64,000 bases of DNA from Acidaminococcus massiliensis (GTDB lineage Bacteria > Bacillota > Negativicutes > Acidaminococcales > Acidaminococcaceae), in NCBI RefSeq assembly GCF_900095825.1, contig NZ_LT608315.1:1169873-1233872 (forward strand). The letters are read 5' to 3'. The notes under the pieces are model-generated. The model did no database searches, had not been told where the DNA came from, and saw nothing but the letters and a program-made list of their open reading frames with translations. Position numbers and translations under genes: made by a program. The number at the start of each line of letters is the position of its first letter. Positions within the stretch are counted from its first letter, which is position 1. Shown piece after piece: positions 29,040 to 38,708 of the stretch.

Positions 29040-30230
29040 TTATTTTTTGATCCAGGTCTTGTAGATCTTGTCCACGATGACCGCAATGGCGTTGTCCCCG
29101 GATACGTTGCAGGCAGTCCCGAAGGAATCCTGGGCGATGTAGAGGGCGACCATCAGGGCACAGATGGGGCCGTTGGGGTCTCCCTGTTCTTTCCCGAAGA
29201 TCATCCACAGGAAAGGCAGGGCCGTCATGATGGAACCGCCGGGCGCCCCCGGAGAAGCGACCATGGCAACCCCCAAGGTCATGATGAAGGGGATGACCGT
29301 CCCCAGATGGATGGGGATCTGGTACATGAGGCAGACCGCTGTGGCACAGGCCGTAATGGTGATCATGGAACCGCACATATGGATGTTGGCGCACAGGGGG
29401 ATGACGAAGTTGCGGATCTGTTCGCAGACGCCATCAGCCTTGGAACATTCCAGGTTCACAGGGATGGTGGCAGCAGAAGATTGGGTCCCCAGAGCCGTTG
29501 TATAGCCGGGAATCTGGTTCTTCATCAGGGTGAAGGGATTCTTCCCACTGAAGGAACCGGCTACCATGAACTGGACGAAGAGCAGGATCAGGTGCATGGC
29601 GATGACCACCAGGAACACCTTCCACAGGACGCTGAGGATGACGAAGGTCTTGCCGGAACGGGTCATGTCCACAAAGGTGCCGCAGATGTACAGAGGCAGG
29701 AAGGGGACGATGGCATGGGTCAGGACTTGATCGATGATTTTAGAGAAATCCTTGAAGCAGTTGTACAGGGTATCCCCGATTTCCTTGCCCCGGAGGGAAG
29801 ACAGGCACAGGCCTACGATGAAGGCCAGCACCACGGCGGAGATGGTGTCCAGGATGGGCGGGATGGAAATGGAGAAGAAGGGCGGCAGGCTCTTGCCCGC
29901 AGTCTTGGCCAGTTCTTCCAGCACCCCGGCGCTGATGAAGGACGGGAACAGGGTATCTGCTACGGCAAAGGAGAAGGTTCCCCCGATCAAGGTGGATCCA
30001 TAAGCGATGATGGCAGTAATCAAGAGCAGCTTCCCAGCACCTTGGGACAAATCAGCGATCCCCATGGTCACATAGGCCAGGATCATCAAAGGAATGACGA
30101 ATTTCAAGAAGTTACTGAAGATACCGGAAAGAGTGACGACGGTACGGCAGATATCTTCCGGCAGATACTGCCCAATCAGGATACCGATGATGATGGCAAT
30201 GATGATTTTTGGTACAAGACCGAGTTTCAT
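29040..30230 (-). CDS. Dicarboxylate/amino acid:cation symporter (DAACS family), probable serine/threonine transporter
   Basis: A 396-residue protein with about eight spans and two re-entrant loops of the glutamate transporter fold. It carries the serine-rich T-Q-S-S-A-A-T-I-P hairpin and a modified N-M-D-G-type region (M-C-G-S-M-I-T-I-T). It is most like SstT or related Na+-coupled amino-acid carriers. The neighbouring sdaAB-sdaAA pair argues for serine as the substrate; this is inference from context. GGGGAGG precedes ATG 30230. The promoter and a LysR-type palindrome lie at 30306-30351. Confidence 0.8.
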   Translation of the reverse strand: MKLGLVPKIIIAIIIGILIGQYLPEDICRTVVTLSGIFSNFLKFVIPLMILAYVTMGIADLSQGAGKLLLITAIIAYGSTLIGGTFSFAVADTLFPSFISAGVLEELAKTAGKSLPPFFSISIPPILDTISAVVLAFIVGLCLSSLRGKEIGDTLYNCFKDFSKIIDQVLTHAIVPFLPLYICGTFVDMTRSGKTFVILSVLWKVFLVVIAMHLILLFVQFMVAGSFSGKNPFTLMKNQIPGYTTALGTQSSAATIPVNLECSKADGVCEQIRNFVIPLCANIHMCGSMITITACATAVCLMYQIPIHLGTVIPFIMTLGVAMVASPGAPGGSIMTALPFLWMIFGKEQGDPNGPICALMVALYIAQDSFGTACNVSGDNAIAVIVDKIYKTWIKK

Positions 30231-30305
30231 GAAAAAACCTCCCCTGAACTTGACAAACTGATCCCCGCCGGCTGGGAATCACACGTTTGACTTTTCTGTT
30301 TATTC

Positions 30306-30334
30306 AGTGTACTATGAGTGTGCCCATAAATCAA
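30306..30334 (-). promoter_or_regulatory. Promoter for the serine transport/deaminase block
   Basis: Minus strand: TTGATT (bases 30334-30329), 17 bp, TACACT (bases 30311-30306). The -35 is inside the palindrome at 30328-30351. Confidence 0.6.
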
Positions 30335-30351
30335 ATTAATAAATTCGATTT
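30328..30351. promoter_or_regulatory. LysR-type operator candidate
   Basis: The 10-base arms AAATCAAATT and AATTCGATTT are complementary with one mismatch around AATA. The palindrome covers the -35 of the minus-strand promoter and lies 44 bases before the divergent LysR gene, the classic arrangement for auto- and target regulation. Confidence 0.5.
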
Positions 30352-30394
30352 GAACGATGAAAATTTTTAATATTTTCAAAAGGCGGTTGACAAA

Positions 30395-31354
30395 ATGGAA
30401 CTAAGAGAATTAAAAAGCTTTCTGAAAATTATGGAAGTGGAAAGTTTTTCTCGGGCAGCGAAGGAACTGGGATACTCTCAGTCCGCTCTCAGTGTACAAA
30501 TCCATTCTTTGGAAACGGAACTGGGGGTCCGGCTCTTTGACCGGCTGGGGAAACAGGTGGCCCTGACGCCTCCGGGAAAAGAGCTGGCACGGCGGGTGCT
30601 GCCCATCCTCCAGGAAGTGGAAGAAGTGGAGAATGTGATGCACAACCGGCCCCCGGTGGAAGCCCTGCGGATCGGGATGATCGAAAGCCTGTGCAAAGCC
30701 CACATGCCTCAGGTAATGGACTATGTGTGCCGGAATCTGCCCGATCTCCACATTACCATCACCATCGATTCCCCCAGTGTGCTCCTGGATGCCCTGAACC
30801 ACAACAAGGTGGACCTGGTATATGTGCTGGATAAGCCATTATATGATGTCAAATGGGAAAAGGTATTCCAGAAACGGGAGAATATCGTCTTTGTCTGTTC
30901 CCTGGATTCGCCTCTGGCCCGGAAAAAGGAAGTAGAGCTGGAAGAAGTGCTCCGGCAGCCTTTTTTCCTTACGGAAAAGGCGGACAATTACCGGCTGAGC
31001 CTGGACCAGCACCTGGCAGCCCGGCAGCTGGCCTTGAATCCTTTATTGGAAGTCAGTGATACCGGTTTCATCCTGGATATGGTCCAACGGAACCTGGGCC
31101 TTTCCTTCCTGCCCCAGTATGTGGTAGAGAACAGCCCGTATCGGGATCGGCTGCAGATCCTCCGGGTAAAGAAGTTCCGCATGCACATGTACCGGCAGCT
31201 GTTCTATCACAAAGACAAATGGCAGACCCAAGCCATGAAAGTGTTCCTCCAGCTGGCGGTGAAAGAGAATCCTCCGGATCCTGAAGAGATGGACGGGGAG
31301 ATTTCCAGGAAAAGGAGAAAGGACTCTTGCATGGACCCGGGGAGTGTGATATAA
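30395..31354 (+). CDS. LysR-family transcriptional regulator
   Basis: A 319-residue regulator. The winged helix-turn-helix (about 1-60) includes F-S-R-A-A-K-E-L-G-Y-S-Q-S-A-L-S and L-E-T-E-L-G-V-R-L-F. The effector domain (about 90-295) is of LysR_substrate type. It is divergent from the serine-type symporter, so it probably controls serine uptake and use; the effector is unknown. The site before ATG (GGCGG) is weak. Its last codons overlap the rpmE promoter. Confidence 0.9.
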   Translation: MELRELKSFLKIMEVESFSRAAKELGYSQSALSVQIHSLETELGVRLFDRLGKQVALTPPGKELARRVLPILQEVEEVENVMHNRPPVEALRIGMIESLCKAHMPQVMDYVCRNLPDLHITITIDSPSVLLDALNHNKVDLVYVLDKPLYDVKWEKVFQKRENIVFVCSLDSPLARKKEVELEEVLRQPFFLTEKADNYRLSLDQHLAARQLALNPLLEVSDTGFILDMVQRNLGLSFLPQYVVENSPYRDRLQILRVKKFRMHMYRQLFYHKDKWQTQAMKVFLQLAVKENPPDPEEMDGEISRKRRKDSCMDPGSVI

Positions 31355-31355
31355 T
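31327..31355 (+). promoter_or_regulatory. Strong promoter for rpmE
   Basis: TTGCAT (31327-31332), 17 bp, extended TGA-TATAAT (31350-31355). It overlaps the end of the LysR gene. Confidence 0.75.
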
Positions 31356-31412
31356 TGTTAAGCGTTAATGTCGGGATATATTAATGCAATATGAGAAAGA
31401 GGTGTTTCAAGA

Positions 31413-31619
31413 ATGAAAAAAGGAATCCATCCTAACTACGGTGAATGCACCGTGATTTGTGGCTGTGGGAATACATTCAAAACTGGCAGTGTAAAGAAGG
31501 AACTGCGCGTGGACGTTTGCTCCAAATGCCATCCTTTCTTCACTGGTAAACAGCGTGATATGTCTGCCAGAGGCCGGATCGAAAAGTTCAACAAACGGTA
31601 CGGCAAAGACGCAAAATAA
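31413..31619 (+). CDS. rpmE: 50S ribosomal protein L31
   Basis: A 68-residue zinc-containing L31 with ligands C16, C18, C36 and C39 (C-G-C and [10 protein letters not shown]). The cysteine-bearing form is the zinc-replete paralogue; no cysteine-free copy is in the window. It begins the conserved Firmicutes run rpmE-DUF1385-prfA-prmC. GAAAGAGGTG precedes ATG. Confidence 0.97.
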   Translation: MKKGIHPNYGECTVICGCGNTFKTGSVKKELRVDVCSKCHPFFTGKQRDMSARGRIEKFNKRYGKDAK

Positions 31620-31636
31620 AAAATGCGCACGGACAG

Positions 31637-31671
31637 GGAGTGACTTGCAGACATTGCAGCACTCCTTTTCT
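31637..31671 (+). terminator. Terminator after rpmE
   Basis: GGAGTG (31637-31642) pairs with CACTCC (31660-31665), followed by TTTTCTT. The loop is 17 bases, so the stem is only moderately stable. Confidence 0.55.
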
Positions 31672-31691
31672 TGTATCCAGGGAGTCATTTT

Positions 31692-32573
31692 ATGGCAAAA
31701 AAATTAAGTGTCGGTGGCCAGGCGGTCATCGAGGGAGTGATGATGCGGGGACCGGGGAAGATCGCCGTAGCGGTGCGCAAACCTGACGGAGAAATCGCCG
31801 TGGACCTGAAACCGGCAGGGAGTATCAGCGACCGGTATCCCATCCTGAAGAAACCCTTTCTCCGAGGGGTGGTTTCCCTGGTAGAATCCCTGGGCTACGG
31901 GATGAAGGCCCTGTCTTTTTCCGCCCAGGTTTCCGGGGATGAAGAATCGGGAGAGACCCTCAGCAGCCTGGAAATGGTCGGGACCATTGCCGTTTCCGTG
32001 GGCCTGGCAGTGCTGCTTTTCGTGGTGCTGCCTACAGGGGCTATGAAGCTGCTCCAGAACCAGGGGGCCAGTCCCCTCCTGCTGAATCTGTGCGAGGGGC
32101 TCCTGCGGCTGGGGATCTTCCTGCTCTACATCTGGGGGATTTCCCGGCAGAAGGACATCCAGCGGGTGTTCCAGTACCATGGGGCGGAGCATAAGACCAT
32201 TTATACCTATGAACATGGGTTGCCCTTGCGGGTGGAGAATGTGCGGCCTTTTTCCACTCTCCATCCCCGCTGTGGCACCAATTTCCTGATGATCGTCATG
32301 CTCATCAGCATCTTTATCTTTACCTTCCTGGGCTGGCCCAGCCTGTGGGAACGGATCCTTTCCCGGATCCTCCTGATGCCGGTAGTGGCCGGGATCAGCT
32401 ACGAAATCATCCGCTTTGCCGGAAAGCATATGGACAAGGCCTGGGTGCGGACTGCCATCCTGCCGGGGCTGGCGCTCCAGAAACTGACCACCCGGCAGCC
32501 GGATGACGATCAGATCGAAGTGGCCATCGCTTCTCTGAAAGCGGTGCTGCCGCCGGAAGAAATCATTGAATGA
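31692..32573 (+). CDS. DUF1385 family membrane protein (YqhQ-like)
   Basis: A 293-residue membrane protein that opens with the family hallmark V-G-G-Q-A-V-I-E-G-V-M-M-R-G. It has three to five membrane spans and the Y-H-G-A-E-H-K segment near residue 165, followed by H-P-R-C-G-T. Molecular function is not established. It commonly lies between rpmE and prfA. ATG 31692 follows CAGGGAG; the in-frame extension from 31671 overlaps the terminator and is rejected. Confidence 0.85.
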   Translation: MAKKLSVGGQAVIEGVMMRGPGKIAVAVRKPDGEIAVDLKPAGSISDRYPILKKPFLRGVVSLVESLGYGMKALSFSAQVSGDEESGETLSSLEMVGTIAVSVGLAVLLFVVLPTGAMKLLQNQGASPLLLNLCEGLLRLGIFLLYIWGISRQKDIQRVFQYHGAEHKTIYTYEHGLPLRVENVRPFSTLHPRCGTNFLMIVMLISIFIFTFLGWPSLWERILSRILLMPVVAGISYEIIRFAGKHMDKAWVRTAILPGLALQKLTTRQPDDDQIEVAIASLKAVLPPEEIIE

Positions 32574-32585
32574 TGGGGAACGCGT

Positions 32586-33662
32586 ATGTTTGAGAATTTG
32601 GATAAACTCCAGGACCTGGAAGACCGGTATCTGGATCTGGAAGCCAAGATCAGCGATCCGGAGGTGATCGCCCGGCAGGAAGAGTGGCTGAAATACACCA
32701 AGGCCCATTCCAAACTGACGGAAATCGTCACCGTGTACCGGGAATATAAGAAGCTGGTGGATGCCTGGAAAGATGACGAAGCCATTGCCAAGGCCCGGGA
32801 AGACCAGGAACTGACGGCTATGGCCGAAGAGGAAATGAAGGAGCTCCAGCCCCAGCTGGAAGCCTATGAAGAAAAGCTCACCCTGCTGCTGCTGCCCAAG
32901 GATCCCAATGATGAGAAAAATATCATCATGGAAATCCGGGCGGGGGCCGGGGGCGATGAAGCGGCCCTTTTTGCCGGAGACCTGTTCCGGATGTACAACC
33001 GGTATGCGGAACAGAAGGGCTGGAAGGTGGAACTGATGGATGCCAGCCCCACGGGCCTGGGCGGCTTCAAGGAAGTGGTGTTCATGGTGTCCGGCACAGA
33101 TGTGTACAGCCACATGAAATTTGAAAGCGGGGTCCACCGGGTCCAGCGGGTGCCGGATACGGAATCCCAGGGCCGGGTCCACACTTCCACGGTCACTGTG
33201 GCCGTGATGCCGGAAGCCCAAGAAGTGGACATCGAACTGAACCCGGCGGATATCCGGGTGGATACGTACCGGGCCGGCGGAGCGGGGGGACAGTATGTGA
33301 ACAAGACTGAATCTGCCGTCCGGATGACCCATATCCCCACCGGGATCGTGGCCCAGTGCCAGGACGAAAAATCCCAGGCCAAGAACCGGGAAAAGTGCCT
33401 GCGGGTGCTCCGGTCCCGGATCCTGGAAGCGGAACAGGAAAAACAGCGGGCCGCCACCGCTGCGGAACGGAAGAGCCAGGTAGGCACCGGAGACCGGAGT
33501 GAACGGATCCGGACTTACAACTATCCCCAGGGCCGGGTCACCGACCACCGGATCGGGCTCACACTCCACAAGCTGCCGGACATCATCAATGGGGACTTGG
33601 ATGAACTCCTGGATGCCCTGATGATGGCAGAACAGGCCAAGAAACTCCAGCAGGTGAAATAA
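32586..33662 (+). CDS. prfA: Peptide chain release factor 1
   Basis: A 358-residue RF1. The peptidyl-hydrolysis G-G-Q is in [11 protein letters not shown] near residue 235, and a codon-recognition domain precedes it (helix with P-x-T, E-S-G-V-H-R-V-Q). It terminates at UAA and UAG. Stop and prmC start are one base apart, which fits because PrmC methylates this GGQ glutamine. Confidence 0.96.
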   Translation: MFENLDKLQDLEDRYLDLEAKISDPEVIARQEEWLKYTKAHSKLTEIVTVYREYKKLVDAWKDDEAIAKAREDQELTAMAEEEMKELQPQLEAYEEKLTLLLLPKDPNDEKNIIMEIRAGAGGDEAALFAGDLFRMYNRYAEQKGWKVELMDASPTGLGGFKEVVFMVSGTDVYSHMKFESGVHRVQRVPDTESQGRVHTSTVTVAVMPEAQEVDIELNPADIRVDTYRAGGAGGQYVNKTESAVRMTHIPTGIVAQCQDEKSQAKNREKCLRVLRSRILEAEQEKQRAATAAERKSQVGTGDRSERIRTYNYPQGRVTDHRIGLTLHKLPDIINGDLDELLDALMMAEQAKKLQQVK

Positions 33663-33663
33663 G

Positions 33664-34572
33664 ATGCAGGAACAGAAAACCGTATGGACCATATTGAAGA
33701 TCCTTCAGTGGACCCAGCAGTACTTCAGCTCCAAAGGCGTGGAAAATCCGCGCCTGGATGCGGAAGTGCTGCTTTGTGCTGTGCTGGATAAAAGCCGGAT
33801 CCAGCTGTACACCAATTTCGATGAGCCCCTGGAGGAAGCAGAACTGAAACAGTACCGGGGCTATGTGGCCCGGCGGGCGGCCCGGGAACCGGTGGCCTAT
33901 ATCCTGGGCCATAAAGGATTCCTCCGCTATGACTTCAAAGTGACCAGGGACACCCTGATTCCCCGACCGGAAACAGAGCTGCTGGCGGAACAGCTGGTGA
34001 GCCTGAACAAAAACCGGGGAGCCGTGCGGATCCTGGATCTGGGCTGCGGCAGTGGGGCCATCATCGATTCGCTGCTGGCGGAGCTGCCGGAAGCTCGGGG
34101 TACTGGAGTGGACATCAGCCCTGGGGCAGTGGCTGTGACCCAAGAAAATGCCCGGAGCCTGGGGGTGGAGGAACGGCTGGAAACTTTGGTGTCAGATCTG
34201 TATGATAAAGTACCGCAGGAACCGAAATTCCAGGTGCTGGTCTCCAATCCGCCCTACATCCCGGAAGGAGACTTGGCCGGGCTCCAGGCGGAAGTCCATC
34301 GGGAACCCCGACGGGCCCTGGACGGAGGCCGGGACGGCTTGGACTTTTACCGGCGGATCCTGAAGGGACTGTGGGATTATTTGGATCCGGAAGGGATGGC
34401 TGCCTTTGAAATCGGCCAGGGGCAGGGGGAAGCTGTGGCCCGACTGTGCCGGGAAGCAGGCCTGGACTGTGTGAAAGTACGGAAAGATTACGGAGACATC
34501 GACCGGATGGTCTTTGCCGCTAAAGGGGGAACGGGCTATGGAAACGCGATATTGGAAATTAAAGAAAGATGA
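33664..34572 (+). CDS. prmC: Release factor glutamine methyltransferase
   Basis: A 302-residue HemK-family enzyme. It has an N-terminal helical domain, R-P-E-T-E near residue 100, the SAM-binding D-L-G-C-G-S-G-A-I, and the catalytic N-P-P-Y. It modifies the GGQ glutamine of RF1/RF2. It overlaps tsaC by about 35 bases. Confidence 0.95.
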   Translation: MQEQKTVWTILKILQWTQQYFSSKGVENPRLDAEVLLCAVLDKSRIQLYTNFDEPLEEAELKQYRGYVARRAAREPVAYILGHKGFLRYDFKVTRDTLIPRPETELLAEQLVSLNKNRGAVRILDLGCGSGAIIDSLLAELPEARGTGVDISPGAVAVTQENARSLGVEERLETLVSDLYDKVPQEPKFQVLVSNPPYIPEGDLAGLQAEVHREPRRALDGGRDGLDFYRRILKGLWDYLDPEGMAAFEIGQGQGEAVARLCREAGLDCVKVRKDYGDIDRMVFAAKGGTGYGNAILEIKER

Positions 34573-35644
34573 ACCGCTGGATCCCCAGCTGGAATCGGCG
34601 GCCAAGCTGCTGCGCCAAGGCGAAGTGGTGGCCTTTCCTACGGAAACGGTGTACGGCCTGGGAGCGGACGGCCTGAACGGGGAAGCCTGCCGGAAGATCT
34701 TTGCCGCCAAGGGACGGCCGGCGGACAATCCTTTGATCCTCCACATCAGTGAAATGGACCAGATCCGGCCTCTTACTTCCGGCCTTTCTCCCATGGCGGA
34801 AAAGCTCATGGCCGCCTTTTGGCCCGGTCCCATGACCTTGATCGTACCCAAATCGGAGATCATCCCAGAAGTGGTGACCGCCGGACAGGAAACAGTGGCG
34901 GTCCGGTTCCCCAGCGACCCGGTGGCCCGGGCCCTGATCCGTCTCACCGGGCGGCCGCTGGCAGCACCCTCTGCCAACAAATCTGGGAAACCCAGTCCCA
35001 CCAACGCCCAGGATGTGCTCCAGGATATGGAGGGCATCATCGGCGGCGTGGTGGACGGCGGTGCCTGTGATATCGGAGTGGAAAGCACCATCATCGACAC
35101 CACAGGAAAAGAACCAGTGATCCTCCGTCCCGGGGGCATCACCGAAGAGATGATCCAGGAGGTGATGGGGGCTGTGGAACTGGATCCAGGGTTGGTGAGC
35201 CCGGACCAGAAACCCAAAGCTCCGGGGATGAAATACCGGCACTATGCCCCTAAGGCACCTATGTTCCTGGTCGAAGGACCGGAAGCGGGCCTGGGGGTGA
35301 TCCGGGCCGCCGTCATGGCAGAAGCTTGGGGGCTGAAAGTGGGGGTGCTGGCCCTGGACGAAACGGTCCAGCATCTGCCCCATACGGCCCGCCTGGTGAT
35401 CTGCGACGCCGGGAAGGACCTGGCAGCTCTGGCAGAGAACTTATACACGGAGCTGCGGGAATTCGACCGGCAGCAAGTGGATGTGATCCTGGGGGAAGGG
35501 GTCCCCACCCAGGGCCTGGGCCTTGCCATCATGAACCGGATGCGGAAAAGCGCCGGTCACAATATCCTGGTGTACGAACGAGGCCTATTCCGGAAACAGA
35601 GCGGACAGGTGCCGGAATTCCTGCAGGGGATGGTGGTGGAGTGA
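34538..35644 (+). CDS. L-threonylcarbamoyladenylate synthase (Sua5 type)
   Basis: A 368-residue protein. The YrdC domain (about 1-210) has F-P-T-E-T-V-Y-G-L-G and K-x-R-P-x-x-N-P-L, and a Sua5 C-terminal domain (about 235-368) follows, so this is the longer Sua5 form rather than TsaC. It makes the intermediate for t6A37 on tRNAs reading ANN codons. ATG 34538 follows GGGGGA inside prmC; the in-frame ATG-less extension to 34514 is rejected. A terminator follows. Confidence 0.93.
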   Translation: METRYWKLKKDEPLDPQLESAAKLLRQGEVVAFPTETVYGLGADGLNGEACRKIFAAKGRPADNPLILHISEMDQIRPLTSGLSPMAEKLMAAFWPGPMTLIVPKSEIIPEVVTAGQETVAVRFPSDPVARALIRLTGRPLAAPSANKSGKPSPTNAQDVLQDMEGIIGGVVDGGACDIGVESTIIDTTGKEPVILRPGGITEEMIQEVMGAVELDPGLVSPDQKPKAPGMKYRHYAPKAPMFLVEGPEAGLGVIRAAVMAEAWGLKVGVLALDETVQHLPHTARLVICDAGKDLAALAENLYTELREFDRQQVDVILGEGVPTQGLGLAIMNRMRKSAGHNILVYERGLFRKQSGQVPEFLQGMVVE

Positions 35645-35648
35645 AAAG

Positions 35649-35682
35649 AAGGAGCCATTGCTCATGCAACGGCTCCTTTTTT
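35649..35682 (+). terminator. Terminator with TTGC core after the Sua5 gene
   Basis: AAGGAGCC pairs with GGCTCCTT and, inside, TTGC with GCAA around TCAT (35649-35678). TTTTTT follows. Confidence 0.85.
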
Positions 35683-35696
35683 CTTTTCCCCCTTTG

Positions 35697-35705
35697 TGTT
35701 ACAAT
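35697..35705 (+). promoter_or_regulatory. Extended -10 promoter for rpiB
   Basis: TGT plus TACAAT (35700-35705). The -35 position is the T-run of the preceding terminator, so termination and initiation are immediately adjacent. Confidence 0.5.
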
Positions 35706-35757
35706 GGATTAGGTATGCGGTGGACGCATCGGACTATTGATTAGGGAGGCAAAACTC

Positions 35758-36195
35758 ATGAAGATCATGATCGGCTGTGATCACGGCGGTTTTGAATTGA
35801 AAGAAGTTTTGAAAAAATATCTGGCGGATAAGGGGTATGAAGTGGAAGATGCTGGGTCTTATACCCCGGACCGGGTGGACTATCCGGACTATGCCAAAAA
35901 AGTGGGCGAAGCGGTGGCTGCCGGCAAGGCGGAACAGGGCATCCTGATCTGCGGCACTGGCCTGGGCATGTCCATTGCTGCCAATAAGATCCACGGCATC
36001 CGGGCAGCGGTCTGCGGAGACTGCTACAGTGCGGAAAAGGCCCGGGAACACAACAATGCCAATATTCTCTGCCTGGGGGCACGGGTCCTGGGCACCGGCC
36101 TGGCAGAACAGATCGTGGATGCCTACCTGGGAGCCTCTTTCCTGGGCAGTTACCATACCCAGAGAGTCCAGAAAATCATGGACTTGGAGAAATAA
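35758..36195 (+). CDS. rpiB: Ribose-5-phosphate isomerase B
   Basis: A 145-residue RpiB/LacAB-type isomerase: G-C-D-H-G-G at residues 6-11, I-L-I-C-G-T-G-L-G-M-S with the catalytic cysteine near 68, and R-A-A-V-C-G-D. It interconverts ribose 5-phosphate and ribulose 5-phosphate. ATG 35758 follows TTAGGGAGG. Order rpiB-ywlG-glyA-upp equals Bacillus. Confidence 0.94.
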   Translation: MKIMIGCDHGGFELKEVLKKYLADKGYEVEDAGSYTPDRVDYPDYAKKVGEAVAAGKAEQGILICGTGLGMSIAANKIHGIRAAVCGDCYSAEKAREHNNANILCLGARVLGTGLAEQIVDAYLGASFLGSYHTQRVQKIMDLEK

Positions 36196-36204
36196 GGTGA
36201 TACG

Positions 36205-36747
36205 ATGGATCTGGAAGCAATCGCACAAGAAATCGAAGAAGACGCAGAAGAATTGATCGGCATCGCCGGCGCGAAATCCGGGCAGGTGCTGGTGGTGGGC
36301 TGCAGCACCAGTGAAGTGCTGGGGAATAAAATCGGCACCGGCGGCTCCATGAAACTGGCCAAGGTCCTATATACCACCCTGCGGAAAGTCTGCCGGAAAC
36401 ACAAGCTGATCCTGGCGGCCCAGTGCTGCGAACACCTGAACCGGGCCATTGTGGTGGATCAGAAAGCCATGGAAAAATTCGGTTGGCAGCAGGTGACGGT
36501 CCGTCCCATCGAACATGCAGGGGGGGCTTTTGCCGCTACGGCCTACAATGAATTGAAGAATCCGGTGGTAGTGGAAGAAATCAAGGCAGATCTGGGAATG
36601 GATATCGGCCAGACCCTGATCGGGATGCACCTGAAACGGGTGGCTGTACCGGTGCGCCTTTCCCGAAAGACCCTGGGCAATGCAGTGCTGACAGCAGCAC
36701 GGACCCGTCCGCCTCTGATCGGCGGGGAACGGGCTGTCTACAAATAA
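36205..36747 (+). CDS. UPF0340 / TIGR01440 (YwlG-like) protein
   Basis: A 180-residue protein with the conserved G-C-S-T-S-E-V-L-G-x-x-I-G and the E-H-L-N-R-A region with paired cysteines (Q-C-C-E-H). The fold and function are not established; the family is tied to glyA by synteny across Firmicutes. It starts 9 bases after rpiB. A small hairpin, AGCCTG/CAGGCT with a GAAA loop (36757-36772), lies between it and glyA. Confidence 0.85.
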   Translation: MDLEAIAQEIEEDAEELIGIAGAKSGQVLVVGCSTSEVLGNKIGTGGSMKLAKVLYTTLRKVCRKHKLILAAQCCEHLNRAIVVDQKAMEKFGWQQVTVRPIEHAGGAFAATAYNELKNPVVVEEIKADLGMDIGQTLIGMHLKRVAVPVRLSRKTLGNAVLTAARTRPPLIGGERAVYK

Positions 36748-36807
36748 GGAACGGAGAGCCTGGAAACAGGCTGTCCCAGACCAATCCAGCAAGGAGGAAG
36801 GATCGAG

Positions 36808-38055
36808 ATGAATCAACAAGAACTGCGTCAGGCAGATCCCCAGGTTGCAGCGGCAATCGGGGAAGAATTGGGCAGACAGCGCCATAAGATCGAGCTGATC
36901 GCTTCGGAAAATTTCGTGTCTCCGGCTGTCATGGAAGCCATGGGGACCGTGCTGACCAATAAATATGCGGAAGGCTATCCTGGCCACCGGTATTACGGGG
37001 GCTGTGAATTCGTGGACAAAGTGGAAGAACTGGCACGGGAGAGAGCCTGCGAACTGTTCGGGGCAGAACATGCCAATGTCCAGCCCCACTGCGGCGCCAA
37101 TGCTAACCTGGCGGCATTCTTTGCGTTCGTGCAGCCGGGGGATACGGTCATGGGCATGAATCTGTCCGAAGGGGGCCATCTGTCCCATGGATCTCCGGTG
37201 AACATTTCCGGGAAATACTTCCACATCGTCCCCTATGGCGTGGATCCAGAAACAGAGCGGATCGATTATGACAAACTGGAAAAGATTGCCGAGGAATGCC
37301 GGCCCAAGATGATCATCGGTGGGGCCAGTGCCTATCCCCGGATCATCGATTTTGAACGGATGGCGGCCATTGCCCACAAGGTGGGAGCGGTGCTCATGAT
37401 CGACATGGCCCACATTGCCGGCCTGGTAGCTGCAGGGCTCCATCCCAGCCCGATCCCCTACGCAGATGTGGTGACCACCACCACCCACAAGACGCTCCGG
37501 GGTCCTCGGGGTGGCATGATCCTGTGCCCGGAAAAATATGCCAAACAGATCGACAAGGCCGTATTCCCCGGTACCCAGGGCGGTCCTCTCATGCACATCA
37601 TCGCAGCCAAGGCCGTGGCCCTGGGCGAAGCCCTGAAACCGGAATTCAAGGAATACCAGAAACAGATCATCAAGAATGCGGCGGCTATGGCGGATGAGCT
37701 GACCCAACAGGGTCTGCGGCTGGTTTCCGGCGGCACGGACAACCATCTGGTACTGGTGGATACCCGGTCCAAGAACCTGACCGGCAAGGATGCGGAACAT
37801 ATGCTGGATGCCATCGGCATCACCTGCAACAAGAACACCATCCCCAATGATCCTGCCAGCCCCTTTGTGACCAGCGGCATCCGGCTGGGTGCTCCTGCAG
37901 CCACCACCCGCGGCTTCCTGGAAGAAGATTTCCGGGAAGTGGCCAAGATCATCGGGCTGGTGCTCAGCAATCCTGGGAAAGAAGAAGCCCAGAAAGAAGC
38001 GGCTGCCCGGGTGGCCGCCCTGTGTGAAAAACATCCCCTCTATCCGAATCTGTAA
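36808..38055 (+). CDS. glyA: Serine hydroxymethyltransferase
   Basis: A 415-residue PLP enzyme with the PLP lysine in T-T-T-H-K-T-L-R-G (about K228), Y-P-G-x-R-Y-Y-G-G-C near 52 and a long C-terminal domain. It interconverts serine and glycine with tetrahydrofolate. AAGGAGG precedes ATG 36808. In this serine-using organism it competes with SdaA for serine. Confidence 0.96.
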   Translation: MNQQELRQADPQVAAAIGEELGRQRHKIELIASENFVSPAVMEAMGTVLTNKYAEGYPGHRYYGGCEFVDKVEELARERACELFGAEHANVQPHCGANANLAAFFAFVQPGDTVMGMNLSEGGHLSHGSPVNISGKYFHIVPYGVDPETERIDYDKLEKIAEECRPKMIIGGASAYPRIIDFERMAAIAHKVGAVLMIDMAHIAGLVAAGLHPSPIPYADVVTTTTHKTLRGPRGGMILCPEKYAKQIDKAVFPGTQGGPLMHIIAAKAVALGEALKPEFKEYQKQIIKNAAAMADELTQQGLRLVSGGTDNHLVLVDTRSKNLTGKDAEHMLDAIGITCNKNTIPNDPASPFVTSGIRLGAPAATTRGFLEEDFREVAKIIGLVLSNPGKEEAQKEAAARVAALCEKHPLYPNL

Positions 38056-38078
38056 TTGGGAAAGGAGCCCTGTAACCC

Positions 38079-38705
38079 ATGCAAGTCCATGTTGTGAACC
38101 ATCCTTTGATCAAAGAAAAAATGACCCATTTGCGTGACAAAAAGACAGCTCCCCGGAATTTTCGGCGGCTGCTGGATGAAATCGCCCAGCTGCTGCTGTT
38201 CGAAGTGACCCGTGATCTCCCCATCCGGGAAGTCCCTGTCACTACGCCTCTTGCGGAAACCACCGGTTATGAACTGGCCATCAGCGGCATTACAGTGGTG
38301 CCCATCCTGCGGGCCGGCTTGGGCTTCCTGGATGCGGTCCTGGATCTGGTGCCGGAAGCTCGGGTGGGGCATATCGGCCTGACCCGGGATGAGGAAACCC
38401 TCCAGCCCATCAAATACTACTGTAAGATCCCCAAAGACAAGGATGCAGAAATCATCCTGATCGATCCTATGCTGGCCACCGGCGGCAGCGCCGCTGCAGC
38501 TCTGACCATGCTGAAGGAAGATGGCTACAAGCATTTCCGGTTCATGTGCCTGGTGGCCGCTCCGGAAGGGGTGGAACTGGTGAACAAACTGCATCCGGAT
38601 GTGCCCATTTATACGGCAGCCTTGGATGACCATCTCAATGAACACGGATATATCGTACCGGGCCTGGGCGATGCCGGGGACCGGGTATTCGGAACGGTGG
38701 AATGA
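38079..38705 (+). CDS. upp: Uracil phosphoribosyltransferase
   Basis: A 208-residue enzyme. It has the PRPP-binding D-P-M-L-A-T-G-G-S-A, and an R-A-G-L-G-F/L segment near 77. It converts uracil and PRPP to UMP. It follows glyA by 23 bases with AAAGGAG upstream. Confidence 0.95.
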   Translation: MQVHVVNHPLIKEKMTHLRDKKTAPRNFRRLLDEIAQLLLFEVTRDLPIREVPVTTPLAETTGYELAISGITVVPILRAGLGFLDAVLDLVPEARVGHIGLTRDEETLQPIKYYCKIPKDKDAEIILIDPMLATGGSAAAALTMLKEDGYKHFRFMCLVAAPEGVELVNKLHPDVPIYTAALDDHLNEHGYIVPGLGDAGDRVFGTVE

Positions 38706-38708
38706 ATC

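Noticed and set aside
36748-36807. Riboswitch before glyA
   Set aside because: Only a small AGCCTG/CAGGCT hairpin with a GAAA loop; too short and simple.
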